Origin: Pseudoclavibacter sp. AY1F1
GTDB lineage: Bacteria > Actinomycetota > Actinomycetes > Actinomycetales > Microbacteriaceae
Assembly (NCBI RefSeq): GCF_002931075.1
Contig: NZ_PSTQ01000001.1
Span: 248,001-312,000, forward strand
Direction of reading: 5' to 3'
DNA length: 64,000 nt
In this document: piece by piece, positions 44,795 through 53,827 of the stretch
Layout of the letters: the number at the start of each line of letters is the position of its first letter
Numbering within the stretch: the first letter of the stretch is position 1
The notes under the pieces: model-generated
Told to the model about the DNA's origin: nothing
The model's database searches: none
What the model saw: the letters and a program-made list of their open reading frames with translations, nothing else
Program-made: the position numbers and the translations under genes

Positions 44795-46026
44795 CAGCGT
44801 TCGGTGAGCTCGGGCTCAATCTCGCCAGGGCGGGTCGACTCCGTCAGCTCCGGGGCGGTGAGGCCGCGCAGCTGCTCGTCGACGGGGCGTGGCGTGTTGA
44901 TGGGTGAACCGATGTTGAGTGCGTCGAGTTTCCTGGCGGTTGGAAGGACACGCGTCTCGAGGGAGCCGAGGAAGGCGTTGTAGCTGGTTGCCGCTCCGGC
45001 AAGTGAACGGCCGAGCCTGTCGATGTGGGTGGCGAGAGTTCCGAGGCGCGTGTGGAGCTGGGTGCTGAGCTCGAAGATCTCATGCGCCTGGTCTTCGAGG
45101 ACATCCTGCTGCCAGGCGTACGCGATCGCCCGGAGCGTGGCCCACAGCGACACCGGCGAGGTGACGGCAACGCCGCGGTGCATTGCGTCCTCGAGCAGCG
45201 ACGGGTCTGCCGCAACCGCGGCGGAGAGCGCCGACTCGCTTGGCACGAACGCGATGACCAGCTCGGGGGAGCCGGGGACTGCGCTTGGGTAGCCACGGGC
45301 GTTGAGGGCGGCGACGTGCGCCTTGAGGGCCTTCGCGTGTTCCCCCATCAGGGCGCGTCGTCTTGTGGTCTCCTCCTCGTCGCCGAGCTCGCTGAGCTGG
45401 CTCGCGGCGAGGTACTTCGACATGGGCGCCTTCGCGTCGATGACGAGGTGCTTGTCACCCGGGAGATGCACGATCATGTCGGGGCGGCGCGCTCCCTGCT
45501 CTCCATTGACGCTCACCTGCGTGTCGAAGTCGACTCGCTCGATCAGGCCGGAAGCCTCGACGATATTGCGCAGCTGAGCCTCGCCCCAGACGCCGCGCGC
45601 CTGGTTCGACTGGAGCGCGGAGGCGAGAGAGTCGGTTGTTGCCCGCAGGCGCTCGTCCGCCTCGTGCTGGTTGCGAAGCTGCTCGCTCAACTCGCCGTGC
45701 TGTTGAAGGCGCTGCTCCTCGATCGAGGCGACAGCACGGCGCATGAGCTCGAGCTGCTTGTTGACGGGCGCAAGCGCGGTCAGGACCTGCTGCTCGCCGA
45801 CCTCCGTGGATCGTCTCGCTTCGAGCTGAGATCGCTCGCGTGTCAGGACCTCGTCGAGGTGCCGCTCGGCAGTGGCGCGGGCTTCGACGGCTGCTGTAGC
45901 GCGCGCGGTCGCGGCGGCGAGTTCGGTGGCGAGCAGCTGACGCTGGCTCGCTCCTCGCATCGTGGCGATGGCGAAGCCGACGACAAGGCCGAGGAGAAGC
46001 CCGATGACGAGGGGAAGTGGTTCCAT
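44794..46026 (-). CDS. rmuC: DNA recombination protein RmuC
   Basis: 410 aa. An N-terminal membrane anchor (LVIGLLLGLVVGFAIA) is followed by a long coiled coil and the RmuC nuclease-like domain. That domain has ARGVWGEAQLRNIVEASGL, RRPDMIVHLPGDKHLVIDAK with the PD-(D/E)xK-like acidic/Lys residues, and YAWQQDVLEDQA. RmuC limits rearrangements at inverted repeats and has been linked to phage restriction. The ATG follows GCGAGGGTGG. Downstream of its stop lies the hexanucleotide repeat. Confidence 0.9.
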   Translation of the reverse strand: MEPLPLVIGLLLGLVVGFAIATMRGASQRQLLATELAAATARATAAVEARATAERHLDEVLTRERSQLEARRSTEVGEQQVLTALAPVNKQLELMRRAVASIEEQRLQQHGELSEQLRNQHEADERLRATTDSLASALQSNQARGVWGEAQLRNIVEASGLIERVDFDTQVSVNGEQGARRPDMIVHLPGDKHLVIDAKAPMSKYLAASQLSELGDEEETTRRRALMGEHAKALKAHVAALNARGYPSAVPGSPELVIAFVPSESALSAAVAADPSLLEDAMHRGVAVTSPVSLWATLRAIAYAWQQDVLEDQAHEIFELSTQLHTRLGTLATHIDRLGRSLAGAATSYNAFLGSLETRVLPTARKLDALNIGSPINTPRPVDEQLRGLTAPELTESTRPGEIEPELTER

Positions 46027-46056
46027 GCATCCACCCTCGCAGGTGCCTCCGACATT

Positions 46057-46686
46057 TCAGGCGAAGGTGGCCGCCGCAGTGAGTGTCGCGGCACGTTCGA
46101 GCTCGCTGTCGAGCGCGATCCGCTCGATGGCGACGTCCTTCAGCGCGGCGAGCGACTCGAGGTCCATCGCCCCAAGTCGGCGAGCCGTGTCGACGACAAT
46201 CGCGGCGCTTGCCTCCGCGTCCGACATCGGATCGTGGTGGACGAGGCTCCGGAACCCGGCAGCCTCCGCTGCTACCGGCAGTCGGTAGGAGTGGAGGTCG
46301 TAGCTGCGACGCGCGAGCCGCAGCGAGCAGAAGTAGCGCAGGGGCGGCAGGGGCATCCGAGTCGCGAGGCTGCTCGCGAGCAGCACGCCGACGTCGAACC
46401 TGGCGTTGTGCGCGACGAGCACGTCGTCGCCGAGGAAGTCGAGAAGGGCGGGCAGCTGCGACTCCCAAGTGGATGCATCCCGAGTCATCTCGCGACTGAT
46501 GCCGTGCAGCTGCACGTTGAAGGGCAGGAACACATCGTGCTCGCCTGGTGGTCGGATTCGCCACGTCGCCCGGCTGACCACCGCTCCGTCGCGAACGCGA
46601 GCGAGACCGACGGCGCAGGCGGAGGCCGGCGAGCCGTTGGCAGTCTCGAAGTCGATCGCGGTGAAGTCGATGGTCACGTCATCCAT
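46057..46686 (-). CDS. DnaQ-type 3'-5' exonuclease
   Basis: 209 aa. DEDDh exonuclease motifs are seen: DFTAIDFETANGS (Exo I), VLVAHNARFDVGVL (Exo II) and HHDPMSDAEASA (Exo III, with the His and Asp). It resembles the proofreading epsilon subunit or stand-alone RNase T-like exonucleases; the exact substrate cannot be told. The ATG at 46686 is preferred to longer versions without similarity. It lies 30 nt upstream of rmuC on the same strand, and ychF is divergent. Confidence 0.87.
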   Translation of the reverse strand: MDDVTIDFTAIDFETANGSPASACAVGLARVRDGAVVSRATWRIRPPGEHDVFLPFNVQLHGISREMTRDASTWESQLPALLDFLGDDVLVAHNARFDVGVLLASSLATRMPLPPLRYFCSLRLARRSYDLHSYRLPVAAEAAGFRSLVHHDPMSDAEASAAIVVDTARRLGAMDLESLAALKDVAIERIALDSELERAATLTAAATFA

Positions 46687-46718
46687 GGTGGCACGGCCCG
46701 GAACTCGCGGCGGGCAAG

Positions 46719-46724
46719 TACGAT
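46719..46724 (+). promoter_or_regulatory. -10 element of a leaderless ychF transcript
   Basis: TACGAT ends 8 nt before the GTG at 46733; no ribosome-binding site is visible. Confidence 0.5.
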
Positions 46725-46732
46725 AGACCCTC

Positions 46733-47806
46733 GTGGCTCTTACTCTTGGCATCGTCGGCCTGCCCAACGTCGGCAAATCGACCCTTTTCAACGCACTCAC
46801 GAAGAACCAGGTTCTCGCGGCGAACTACCCGTTCGCCACGATCGAGCCCAACGTGGGGGTCGTCGAACTGCCTGACGCCCGCCTCAAGGTGCTTGCCGAG
46901 ATCTTCGGATCAGAGCGCATCCTGCCCGCAGCGGTGTCGTTCGTCGACATCGCCGGCATCGTGCGCGGTGCAAGCGAGGGTGAGGGGCTCGGCAACCAGT
47001 TCCTCGCGAACATCCGTGAAGCTGACGCAATCGTGCAGGTCGTGCGCGGCTTCGAGGACGGCGACGTGGTGCACGTTGACGGCAAGGTCGAGCCCGCGAG
47101 CGACATGGAGACGATCAACACCGAGCTGATCCTCGCCGACCTCCAGACCATCGAGAAGGCGCTTCCGCGCTTCGAGAAGGAGGTCAAGCAGAAGCGCCTT
47201 GACTCGTCCGTGCTCGAGGCCGCAAGCGAGGCGAAGGCCGCCCTCGACGAGGGAACGCTGCTCTCAGCTACGAAGATCGACCTCGAGCCCATCAAGGAAC
47301 TCGGCCTGCTGACGGCCAAGCCGATGATCTTCGTTTTCAACATCGACGAGGCCGCGCTGAGCAGCGAGGAGAAGCTCGCAGAGCTGGCCGCGCTTGTCGC
47401 GCCGGCTAAGGCGATTTTCCTCGACGCGCAGACGGAGTCGGAGCTCATCGACCTCGACCCCGAGGAGGCGGCGGAGCTGCTCGCGTCGCTCGGCCAGGAC
47501 GAGTCCGGCCTGAGCCAACTCGCACGCATCGGCTTCGACACGCTCGGCCTGCAGACGTACCTCACGGCCGGCCCCAAGGAGTCGCGCGCGTGGACGATCC
47601 GCAAGGGCTGGAAGGCGCCGGCGGCTGCCGGCGTCATCCACACCGACTTCGAGCGCGGCTTCATCAAGGCCGAGGTCATCTCCTTCGCGGACCTCGTCGA
47701 GACCGGCTCCACCGCCGAGGCTCGCGCGAAGGGCAAGGCCCGCATGGAGGGCAAGGAGTACGTCATGCAGGACGGCGACGTCGTGGAGTTCCGCTTCAAC
47801 GTGTAG
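46733..47806 (+). CDS. ychF: Redox-regulated ATPase YchF (Obg family)
   Basis: 357 aa. An ancient translation-associated P-loop protein that prefers ATP. G1 is [15 protein letters not shown]3 is [18 protein letters not shown], and the specificity position reads FVFNIDE (NxxE, matching ATP preference rather than NKxD). A coiled coil and a C-terminal TGS domain follow ([20 protein letters not shown]). The GTG is probably at the 5' end of the message. Confidence 0.95.
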   Translation: MALTLGIVGLPNVGKSTLFNALTKNQVLAANYPFATIEPNVGVVELPDARLKVLAEIFGSERILPAAVSFVDIAGIVRGASEGEGLGNQFLANIREADAIVQVVRGFEDGDVVHVDGKVEPASDMETINTELILADLQTIEKALPRFEKEVKQKRLDSSVLEAASEAKAALDEGTLLSATKIDLEPIKELGLLTAKPMIFVFNIDEAALSSEEKLAELAALVAPAKAIFLDAQTESELIDLDPEEAAELLASLGQDESGLSQLARIGFDTLGLQTYLTAGPKESRAWTIRKGWKAPAAAGVIHTDFERGFIKAEVISFADLVETGSTAEARAKGKARMEGKEYVMQDGDVVEFRFNV

Positions 47807-47863
47807 TCGCGTTCCGGTTCACCCTCTAGCAACTCGCCACTGCGTTGCACTTGAGAGACCAGG

Positions 47864-48529
47864 ATGAACATGCCATCTGACGCGAAGCCGGTATCAGCTA
47901 GGCCACGTCGTGCGTCGCCGCTCGGCGGTCGGAAACCCCTGACCTCCGAGCTTGCCGCGTTCCAGAGCATCCCCAACGACGCCATGGACGACATCCTCCC
48001 CGTCGACCTCACGACCGTTCGGCTTCTCATCGTGGGCGTCAACCCTGGGTTGTGGACGGCGGCAGTCAATGCACCGTTCGCGCGCCCGGGCAATCGCTTC
48101 TGGCCGTCGCTGCACCGGGCAGGACTCACGGATCACGTGGTCGACGCCTCCCGAGGGTTGTCAACTGACGACGAGCAGCAGCTGCTCAGCCGCGGAATCG
48201 CGCTCACCAATCTCGTCGGTCGGGCGACGGCCCGCGCCGACGAGCTGTCGGCCTCCGAGCTCCGAGCCGGCGGGCAGCGCATCGTCGAACGTGTCCGCGA
48301 GATGCGGCCAGATGTGGTGGCGGTCGCCGGCATCACGGCGTTTCGGACTGCCTTCCGGTTGCCGAAGTCGGTGCTGGGACGCCAGGACGCGCCCGTCATT
48401 GACGGCTGGCCGGAGGAAGTCGCCCTGTGGGTCGTCCCACAGCCAAGTGGGCTGAACGCGCACGAGACGATCGACACCCTTGCGGCCAAGTGGCGAGAGG
48501 TCTGGGATCCGCTGCAACCCAACACATGA
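47864..48529 (+). CDS. mug: Mismatch-specific uracil/thymine DNA glycosylase
   Basis: 221 aa of the Mug/TDG branch of uracil-DNA glycosylases, which removes U or T opposite G. The active-site GVNPG (with the Asn that positions water) and the C-terminal QPSGLNAH are visible, and [17 protein letters not shown] is typical. The first ~45 residues are a basic extension. ATG 47864 or ATG 47870 are both possible. Confidence 0.88.
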   Translation: MNMPSDAKPVSARPRRASPLGGRKPLTSELAAFQSIPNDAMDDILPVDLTTVRLLIVGVNPGLWTAAVNAPFARPGNRFWPSLHRAGLTDHVVDASRGLSTDDEQQLLSRGIALTNLVGRATARADELSASELRAGGQRIVERVREMRPDVVAVAGITAFRTAFRLPKSVLGRQDAPVIDGWPEEVALWVVPQPSGLNAHETIDTLAAKWREVWDPLQPNT

Positions 48530-48594
48530 CAATCACGCGTCTTATCGGAGTTTGGAGTCGAATCACCGGATAAACGCCTCGAAACTGCCTCTGC

Positions 48595-48600
48595 TAGTCT
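48595..48600 (+). promoter_or_regulatory. Extended -10 element of a leaderless transcript
   Basis: TAGTCT preceded by TGC (extended -10) ends 6 nt before the GTG at 48607; no ribosome-binding site. Confidence 0.5.
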
Positions 48601-48606
48601 CCCGAC

Positions 48607-50238
48607 GTGTTTGCTGAGAGTTTTCCCACATCGCTTGTAACGCTGCGCGGCCTCAACATGAGCCTGTACCTCTCAATTATGCGATCGGAGTATCCGGAGA
48701 AGCACTCGTACGACGCTGCCGTCGCACAGATTCGAAAACTCTCCGAAGTGCTCACCTCGTCTGAGGGTGGCTTGGCCATACCTGACCTGATCGATCTCGT
48801 GATCTCCGCCGAGTATCAAGATTTCTTGGTCTTTCTTGACGAGAATTACGACGAGGTGCCGACGACAGTCCAGCGCATCATCGAGGCCAGAGCGAACGAG
48901 GAGCGCCTGCGTCGCCTCAAGGAGAGCTCGCCAGAAGAATACGGACACGCATTGCGTGTTGTCAGTGAGGATGAGATCGTCGCTGCACTGAGAAACGGCA
49001 CGATCGTGAACGCAATCAATGATGATGGTGAGGCGGAACGCATTCGAAGTGACGAGAACTACTCGGCAGCCTTCCTCCACCGCCCAACTGCGACGGCATG
49101 GGTTGATGCGACGTTGCTCGCTACCGTAATCAAGCGGTTCGCGGCGGGGGATGACGAGTTCAGAGCCGACGCGCAGGGGCTGCGCTTGCGCCAAGTCGTT
49201 GTGGGAGGGGGAGAGCTGAACCTCAATTGGATCCAGTGCCACTTCCCACTCGGTTTCGAAGGATGCGATTTCTACCACTGGGTCTCGGCCGATCACCTCA
49301 CTGTCCCGTGGCTCTCTTTTGATAGCTGCGACTTCACGCCCCGGGGGCAGGTTTTCTACACTCGAGGTGCACTGAACGCTGCTTCGCTCGTCGTCGACAA
49401 CGAACTTCGATTCTGGGGATGCCACGGGCTCGATCAGCTCGTCATCCCGGACGCGCACATCGGTTCCTTCTCGCCGATCAACCCGCACGCGGAAGGTCCG
49501 CCACCATCGCAACGTGATTTTCTGCCGGTCATTGACGGCGCGACCTTCGGCCGGTTCTCGATTCCCAAAGACCTCGAATCCGGATTCCGTGTGGTGATCA
49601 CACGTTCAGTGCGCATCGCCTCGTTGGGAGGGCTGGAGAACGAAACCGAAAAGGCGCAGGAAGTCGCAGACAGAGTTTTCGAGTGGCTCAAAGCGAACGA
49701 AGTTGGAGACGTGCGCCTGCCAAGGGATGTGTGGGACCAGCTCGAGAATGCCCTGCGTCGCTCCCAGCACTCGGAGGCCGCGACCATCTTTGGAATCCGG
49801 GCTGCTCGTCACGTCACCACCTTCGAGGGCTTCCGAGGATGGTTGAAGCGCGTAGTTCTGGGCTCGACGGTGCGCTACTTCTATGACAATATGCGAGCGC
49901 TTTGGTACCTGCTCGCCCTCTTTGGTGTGGCCTGGGGTACGGTGCTCGGCGTTGCCCTGTTCGCGCCCACCATGCTCGTGCAAGCTCCACTCGCCAACGA
50001 GGCGCTGGTGCCCGGAAGCTGGTTGCTTTCGCTCGTCGATACGCTCGTGTGGTCGTTCCTGTATTCGCTCGATCTCATCCTCGCCCCGATTTCCCTCGGG
50101 CTCGCTCAGACGATCTGGCCGAGCTCGATCTGGCTCACACTTCTTCTTGCGGCGATCAAGGGCCTGAGTCTCCTCCTGCTCGGCGTCTTCCTCATCGGTG
50201 TCACTGGCCTCGTCGAACGACGCGGGCGCACGGACTGA
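48607..50238 (+). CDS. Hypothetical membrane protein with beta-helix-like repeats
   Basis: 543 aa, more A/T-rich than neighbouring housekeeping genes. The N-terminal ~170 residues are charged and helical. Residues ~190-300 carry irregular five-residue-type repeats (GLRLRQVVVGGGELNLNWIQ; PLGFEGCDF; LSFDSCDF; LRFWGCHGLDQL), suggesting a pentapeptide-like right-handed beta-helix. The last ~120 residues hold about three or four membrane helices (LWYLLALFGVAWGTVLGVAL; LLSLVDTLVWSFLYSLDLIL; LTLLLAAIKGLSLLLLGVF), a pore-like tail. A soluble sensing repeat domain joined to a membrane module is inference. No family name can be given. Confidence 0.75.
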   Translation: MFAESFPTSLVTLRGLNMSLYLSIMRSEYPEKHSYDAAVAQIRKLSEVLTSSEGGLAIPDLIDLVISAEYQDFLVFLDENYDEVPTTVQRIIEARANEERLRRLKESSPEEYGHALRVVSEDEIVAALRNGTIVNAINDDGEAERIRSDENYSAAFLHRPTATAWVDATLLATVIKRFAAGDDEFRADAQGLRLRQVVVGGGELNLNWIQCHFPLGFEGCDFYHWVSADHLTVPWLSFDSCDFTPRGQVFYTRGALNAASLVVDNELRFWGCHGLDQLVIPDAHIGSFSPINPHAEGPPPSQRDFLPVIDGATFGRFSIPKDLESGFRVVITRSVRIASLGGLENETEKAQEVADRVFEWLKANEVGDVRLPRDVWDQLENALRRSQHSEAATIFGIRAARHVTTFEGFRGWLKRVVLGSTVRYFYDNMRALWYLLALFGVAWGTVLGVALFAPTMLVQAPLANEALVPGSWLLSLVDTLVWSFLYSLDLILAPISLGLAQTIWPSSIWLTLLLAAIKGLSLLLLGVFLIGVTGLVERRGRTD

Positions 50239-50322
50239 AGCTCGGAACAACGAGTCGAGTCGGTGTGCACCGCGAGATGTACCGGTGGGCCCCTCGCTCA
50301 GAGACGCAGTCAGCGTCACCGC

Positions 50323-50328
50323 TATTTT
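50323..50328 (+). promoter_or_regulatory. -10 element of a leaderless transcript
   Basis: TATTTT ends 7 nt before the ATG at 50336; no ribosome-binding site. Confidence 0.5.
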
Positions 50329-50335
50329 GAGTGCC

Positions 50336-51415
50336 ATGACGGATTCGAGTGCACCGAAGAACCCTGCCGAAGAGCGAGTACTGAGCTTCATGGCCGAGTA
50401 CGAGGCGCAATGGCGCATCGCCGCTCCAGCCTTCGAGCATCGCGACCCCGACAACCCGATGTCCGCGTTTCAGCTGTGGCGAGAGCTGATGGCGCAGACG
50501 ACACGGAATCACTTCACGGACCCGCCGGCGGTGGACCTCGCGCAGTCGTTTGGTCGACCTGCCAGCCATGGTCCCGAAGCGGAACAGCTTGTCAGCTCGG
50601 AGGTCGTCGGCGATGTCGCCTACGTCCTCACACGGAGCACTTCGATGCAGCGCAAGTTGAACGAGTACACGCTGCGCCAGAAGGGGGCTACGTGGAAGAT
50701 CGCGGTCATAAGCCAGCATTTCGGAGATCCGAAAGCGCCGTTCGCTGATCCAGCCGTCGTCAACCAGCGTGTGCTGCAGTGCGGGCCGGACGCCGAGCCG
50801 ACCGACATGCCCGAGTTGCAAGTGCAACTCGACGAGGTCCACAACTTCACTGAGCGTGAGGTGAGCCGCCCGGGGGACAAGCAGTCCGCGCGTGCCGAGG
50901 TCACGCACCTCGGCACACTTTCGACCAGCACCGGGTTTCTCTCGGTCCTCGACTTCGGATACGACAACGACGACGCCCGTCCACTCGCGAGAACCGTCCC
51001 GCCAGGCCGGTACTCGGTCGACCGGGTGACTGCGTTCGGTCGCAACGCCGCGGTCCGAGTGCGTTTCAGCGACGCTGCGCCTGTCACCTGGATTCCGGCG
51101 TCGCTCCCCGGCAGCGGCCACGTGGTCGGCGTGGATGCTGGCTGCATCTGCATTGTGGACTACGTCGGCTACTCGGACATGACGCGCCGCGACAAGGCTG
51201 CCGCCTACGACGCCTTCTCTGCTGCTCAGACGCCTGCGGTCCAGGAGTTCGACCTCGCCGGTACCGACATCGGGATCGCGTTCGATTCTGGCTACGGGGA
51301 CGGCAGCTACCCGGCCTACTGGGGTCTGGACTCGGAAGGCGCGGTGGCGCAGCTTGTCGTCGACTGCATGGTGCTGGTCGAGCAAGATGAAGATGGCGTG
51401 CTGACCCACCTGTAA
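50336..51415 (+). CDS. DUF4241 protein with N-terminal NTF2-like immunity-type domain
   Basis: 359 aa. Residues ~1-140 look like an NTF2-fold domain of the kind used as immunity proteins (helical start, then SSEVVGDVAYVLTR and YTLRQKGATWKIAVI). Residues ~195-359 match DUF4241: GTLSTSTGFLSVLDFGY, PPGRYSVDRVTAF, VGVDAGCICIVDY, and GDGSYPAYWGLDSEGAVAQL. DUF4241 occurs in immunity or toxin-associated contexts, but no cognate toxin is adjacent. ATG 50336 is chosen because it sits 7 nt from a -10 and starts the conserved part. Confidence 0.72.
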   Translation: MTDSSAPKNPAEERVLSFMAEYEAQWRIAAPAFEHRDPDNPMSAFQLWRELMAQTTRNHFTDPPAVDLAQSFGRPASHGPEAEQLVSSEVVGDVAYVLTRSTSMQRKLNEYTLRQKGATWKIAVISQHFGDPKAPFADPAVVNQRVLQCGPDAEPTDMPELQVQLDEVHNFTEREVSRPGDKQSARAEVTHLGTLSTSTGFLSVLDFGYDNDDARPLARTVPPGRYSVDRVTAFGRNAAVRVRFSDAAPVTWIPASLPGSGHVVGVDAGCICIVDYVGYSDMTRRDKAAAYDAFSAAQTPAVQEFDLAGTDIGIAFDSGYGDGSYPAYWGLDSEGAVAQLVVDCMVLVEQDEDGVLTHL

Positions 51416-51589
51416 TCCGCGCGCTCGACCATCGTCGTCCTCGTCGAGACCCCCGCGATCCTCATCGTCGATCGTCGCCGAGTTCCCCTGATCGTCCAAG
51501 CAGGGGCATTCGCTAGGGTTGCGGAATCTCCCGCCTCCTGCGTCCGCGCGGCGAGGCGACGGCCGCGAGCACCTTCATCGGAGGCCCAC

Positions 51590-53827
51590 ATGATTGCCTA
51601 CTCAGATCTCGGCACGCTCGACGAAGAGCAGCAGGAGCGCATCCAGTCGTTGTTTGAACGGAGCGCGACGATCTGGGACCTGCCGGAGGACGAGGGCAAG
51701 ATCGAGGTCTGGGACGAGTTCGTCGAGGACTGCGAGCGGGCGAGCTTCCCGCACCTCATCGCCAGTGCGCGCTTCGGTCAGTACACGACCCTCGTCAAGG
51801 CGGGGCTCGCCGGCAGGGCCCTCGACGCCTACGCGAAGCTCATGCAGGTCATCCACCGGCACGGCGACCTGATTGCGCCAGACAACGTCGACCGGATGCT
51901 GGGGTCCGTGGCGACCGCCACGATGACGCTCCTCGACGACCCCACCGTGCCGCTCCTGCAGATCACGCGAGTTGTTGACCTTGTCGAACAGCAGGTGAAG
52001 CAACGCGGCACCGACATCGTCGGGGTGTACGTCGCGCGGGCGGCCGTGGCAGCTGCCACGGGAGACGCGGACGCGACCTTCGACTGGATCTCGCGCTGGC
52101 GGGCGGTGGGCAGCGAGGAATGGCGCCCTGACTCGTCTGGCGTGATCCAGATGGAGGTGCCGCTGATCGCCCGCTTCGACGTGCCCCGGGCGACCGTCAC
52201 GCTCGAGCAGCGGTTGCGGATGCTGGACATCGACCCCGAGCAGTTCGACGCCGACACCAACGACGCGAGCACCGTTGTGCGTCTCCTGACGATGCTCGCG
52301 TTCTTCTACGTGCACGAGGGGCGACGCGGCGATGCGGATCGGATCGTCGAGCAGCTCGTCGCCGGCGTGGGTATCGACCGCCTGGCGACAGAAGCCGTCA
52401 CCGACTACCTGATCCCGGTGCTTGAAGAGCGACCGGCGGATGCGCTCGTCGCTGTCGATCACACCCTCCAGAACCTGCACCTCGACACGAGCGACTGGGA
52501 GGCGCTCGCCGCCGTCGCGCGCAGCCGGATCCTTGCCAACCCGGACGGCGAGGAAGGCCGCCTCCTGCAGGCGCTGGCCGAGGAAGCCGCGACGGCACAG
52601 GATGCTCGAGGAAGCACTGACATCCACCGCCGCGAGCTCAACGACTTCTGGTGGGTGGGGTTGCCGGAACACGATCGCCCGGCCCTCGTCGGAAAGCGCG
52701 GAGTCTGGGACGACGTGGAAGAGCGCGCCGAGCGCATCCTCGCGGCTGGATGGCTGCCGAGGCGGCGCGCGGTGAGCCTCGACGACCCGCCGATCTCCAT
52801 CAAGCACCGCTACGTGTCGCTGCTCGGCGAGACGATGGACCTGCTTGCCACCGAATCGGCGGATGAGGCGACCGACCTCAAGGAGCGGCTCACGGCCAGG
52901 GCCGAGCAGCTGAAGTGCGCGACGTCCCGCTACTGCATCCCGCTCCTTCACGGGCTCCGAGCCGGGCAGCAGGCGCAGACGGGGACGCTGGTGCGTGACT
53001 TCGAGCGCTCGCAGCTCGAATTGGTCACGAACGCTGGGCTCATCACCGACTCCATCCAGGCAATCGGGGAGAGGTTCTTCGCAGTGACCGTCGAACAGGC
53101 AGTGGCTGACCCCGAGATCCCGTGGGTGCAGATCGACGACCTCATCGACCGTGAGGTGCGCGTCCGGGAGACGACACGCGGCCCGGCCTCGCACGTGCTC
53201 CTTGCCCGCGCGGAGATCGCGGCCCACCGAGACGACGCCGAATCGCTCCGGCAGATCATCGCGCGGCTGCAACGGGCCGTCGCGGAGGAGGAGGAACTCC
53301 TCGACCGCGTTGCCGTGGAGCTCGAGATCGTCCGCCTCAGCGCCCGTTACGCGCCCCAGTTCGCGATCGCGGTGGCGACGCGTGTCGCCGACACCGGCGC
53401 CGCCGAGCAGGTCAGGGCCGCCAACGCGTGGCTCTGCTGGTTCGGCGCGCAACAGGGCGACGTCCGCGCCGCGCCAGCCCTCGCGCACCTCCTCGCAACG
53501 GTTGACGGTGACGTGACAGAGTTCGGCCCCCTCCCGAGCTGGGTGCTCCTGGAGGGCTTGGCGGCACCCGGCGCGGAACTCGGCCCGGTCATCGACGCTG
53601 CGCTTGAGGAAGCCGACACGGGGTCAGCAAGCGATCTGCTTGTGTTCGCGGCCGCCGGGAGTGCACTGCTCGCGCAGGGCAAGGGCGACCCACGCGGTCC
53701 CGAGCTGCGCGAGAAAGTGATCCAGATCACGGAGGGCCTCGCCAGTCGCAATGGCGACCGCTTCTGGAGCGAGTGGATCCGCGACCGCTGGTACCCGGGA
53801 GACCAGGCGTTCGAGGTGAGCGCGTGA
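51590..53827 (+). CDS. Large helical-repeat (TPR-like) protein paired with HSP90
   Basis: 745 aa, almost entirely alpha-helical in appearance, acidic, with no signal peptide or membrane segment. Helix-pair spacing suggests TPR-like or other solenoid repeats (e.g. AGLAGRALDAYAKLMQVIHR; HEGRRGDADRIVEQLVAG; AALAAVARSRILANPDGEEG), but repeats are too degenerate to delimit. The ATG follows CGGAGG. Its stop overlaps the HSP90-family GTG by 4 bp (GTGA), so both proteins are made together, probably as a complex. It could be a co-chaperone or client adaptor; this is inference. Confidence 0.75.
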   Translation: MIAYSDLGTLDEEQQERIQSLFERSATIWDLPEDEGKIEVWDEFVEDCERASFPHLIASARFGQYTTLVKAGLAGRALDAYAKLMQVIHRHGDLIAPDNVDRMLGSVATATMTLLDDPTVPLLQITRVVDLVEQQVKQRGTDIVGVYVARAAVAAATGDADATFDWISRWRAVGSEEWRPDSSGVIQMEVPLIARFDVPRATVTLEQRLRMLDIDPEQFDADTNDASTVVRLLTMLAFFYVHEGRRGDADRIVEQLVAGVGIDRLATEAVTDYLIPVLEERPADALVAVDHTLQNLHLDTSDWEALAAVARSRILANPDGEEGRLLQALAEEAATAQDARGSTDIHRRELNDFWWVGLPEHDRPALVGKRGVWDDVEERAERILAAGWLPRRRAVSLDDPPISIKHRYVSLLGETMDLLATESADEATDLKERLTARAEQLKCATSRYCIPLLHGLRAGQQAQTGTLVRDFERSQLELVTNAGLITDSIQAIGERFFAVTVEQAVADPEIPWVQIDDLIDREVRVRETTRGPASHVLLARAEIAAHRDDAESLRQIIARLQRAVAEEEELLDRVAVELEIVRLSARYAPQFAIAVATRVADTGAAEQVRAANAWLCWFGAQQGDVRAAPALAHLLATVDGDVTEFGPLPSWVLLEGLAAPGAELGPVIDAALEEADTGSASDLLVFAAAGSALLAQGKGDPRGPELREKVIQITEGLASRNGDRFWSEWIRDRWYPGDQAFEVSA

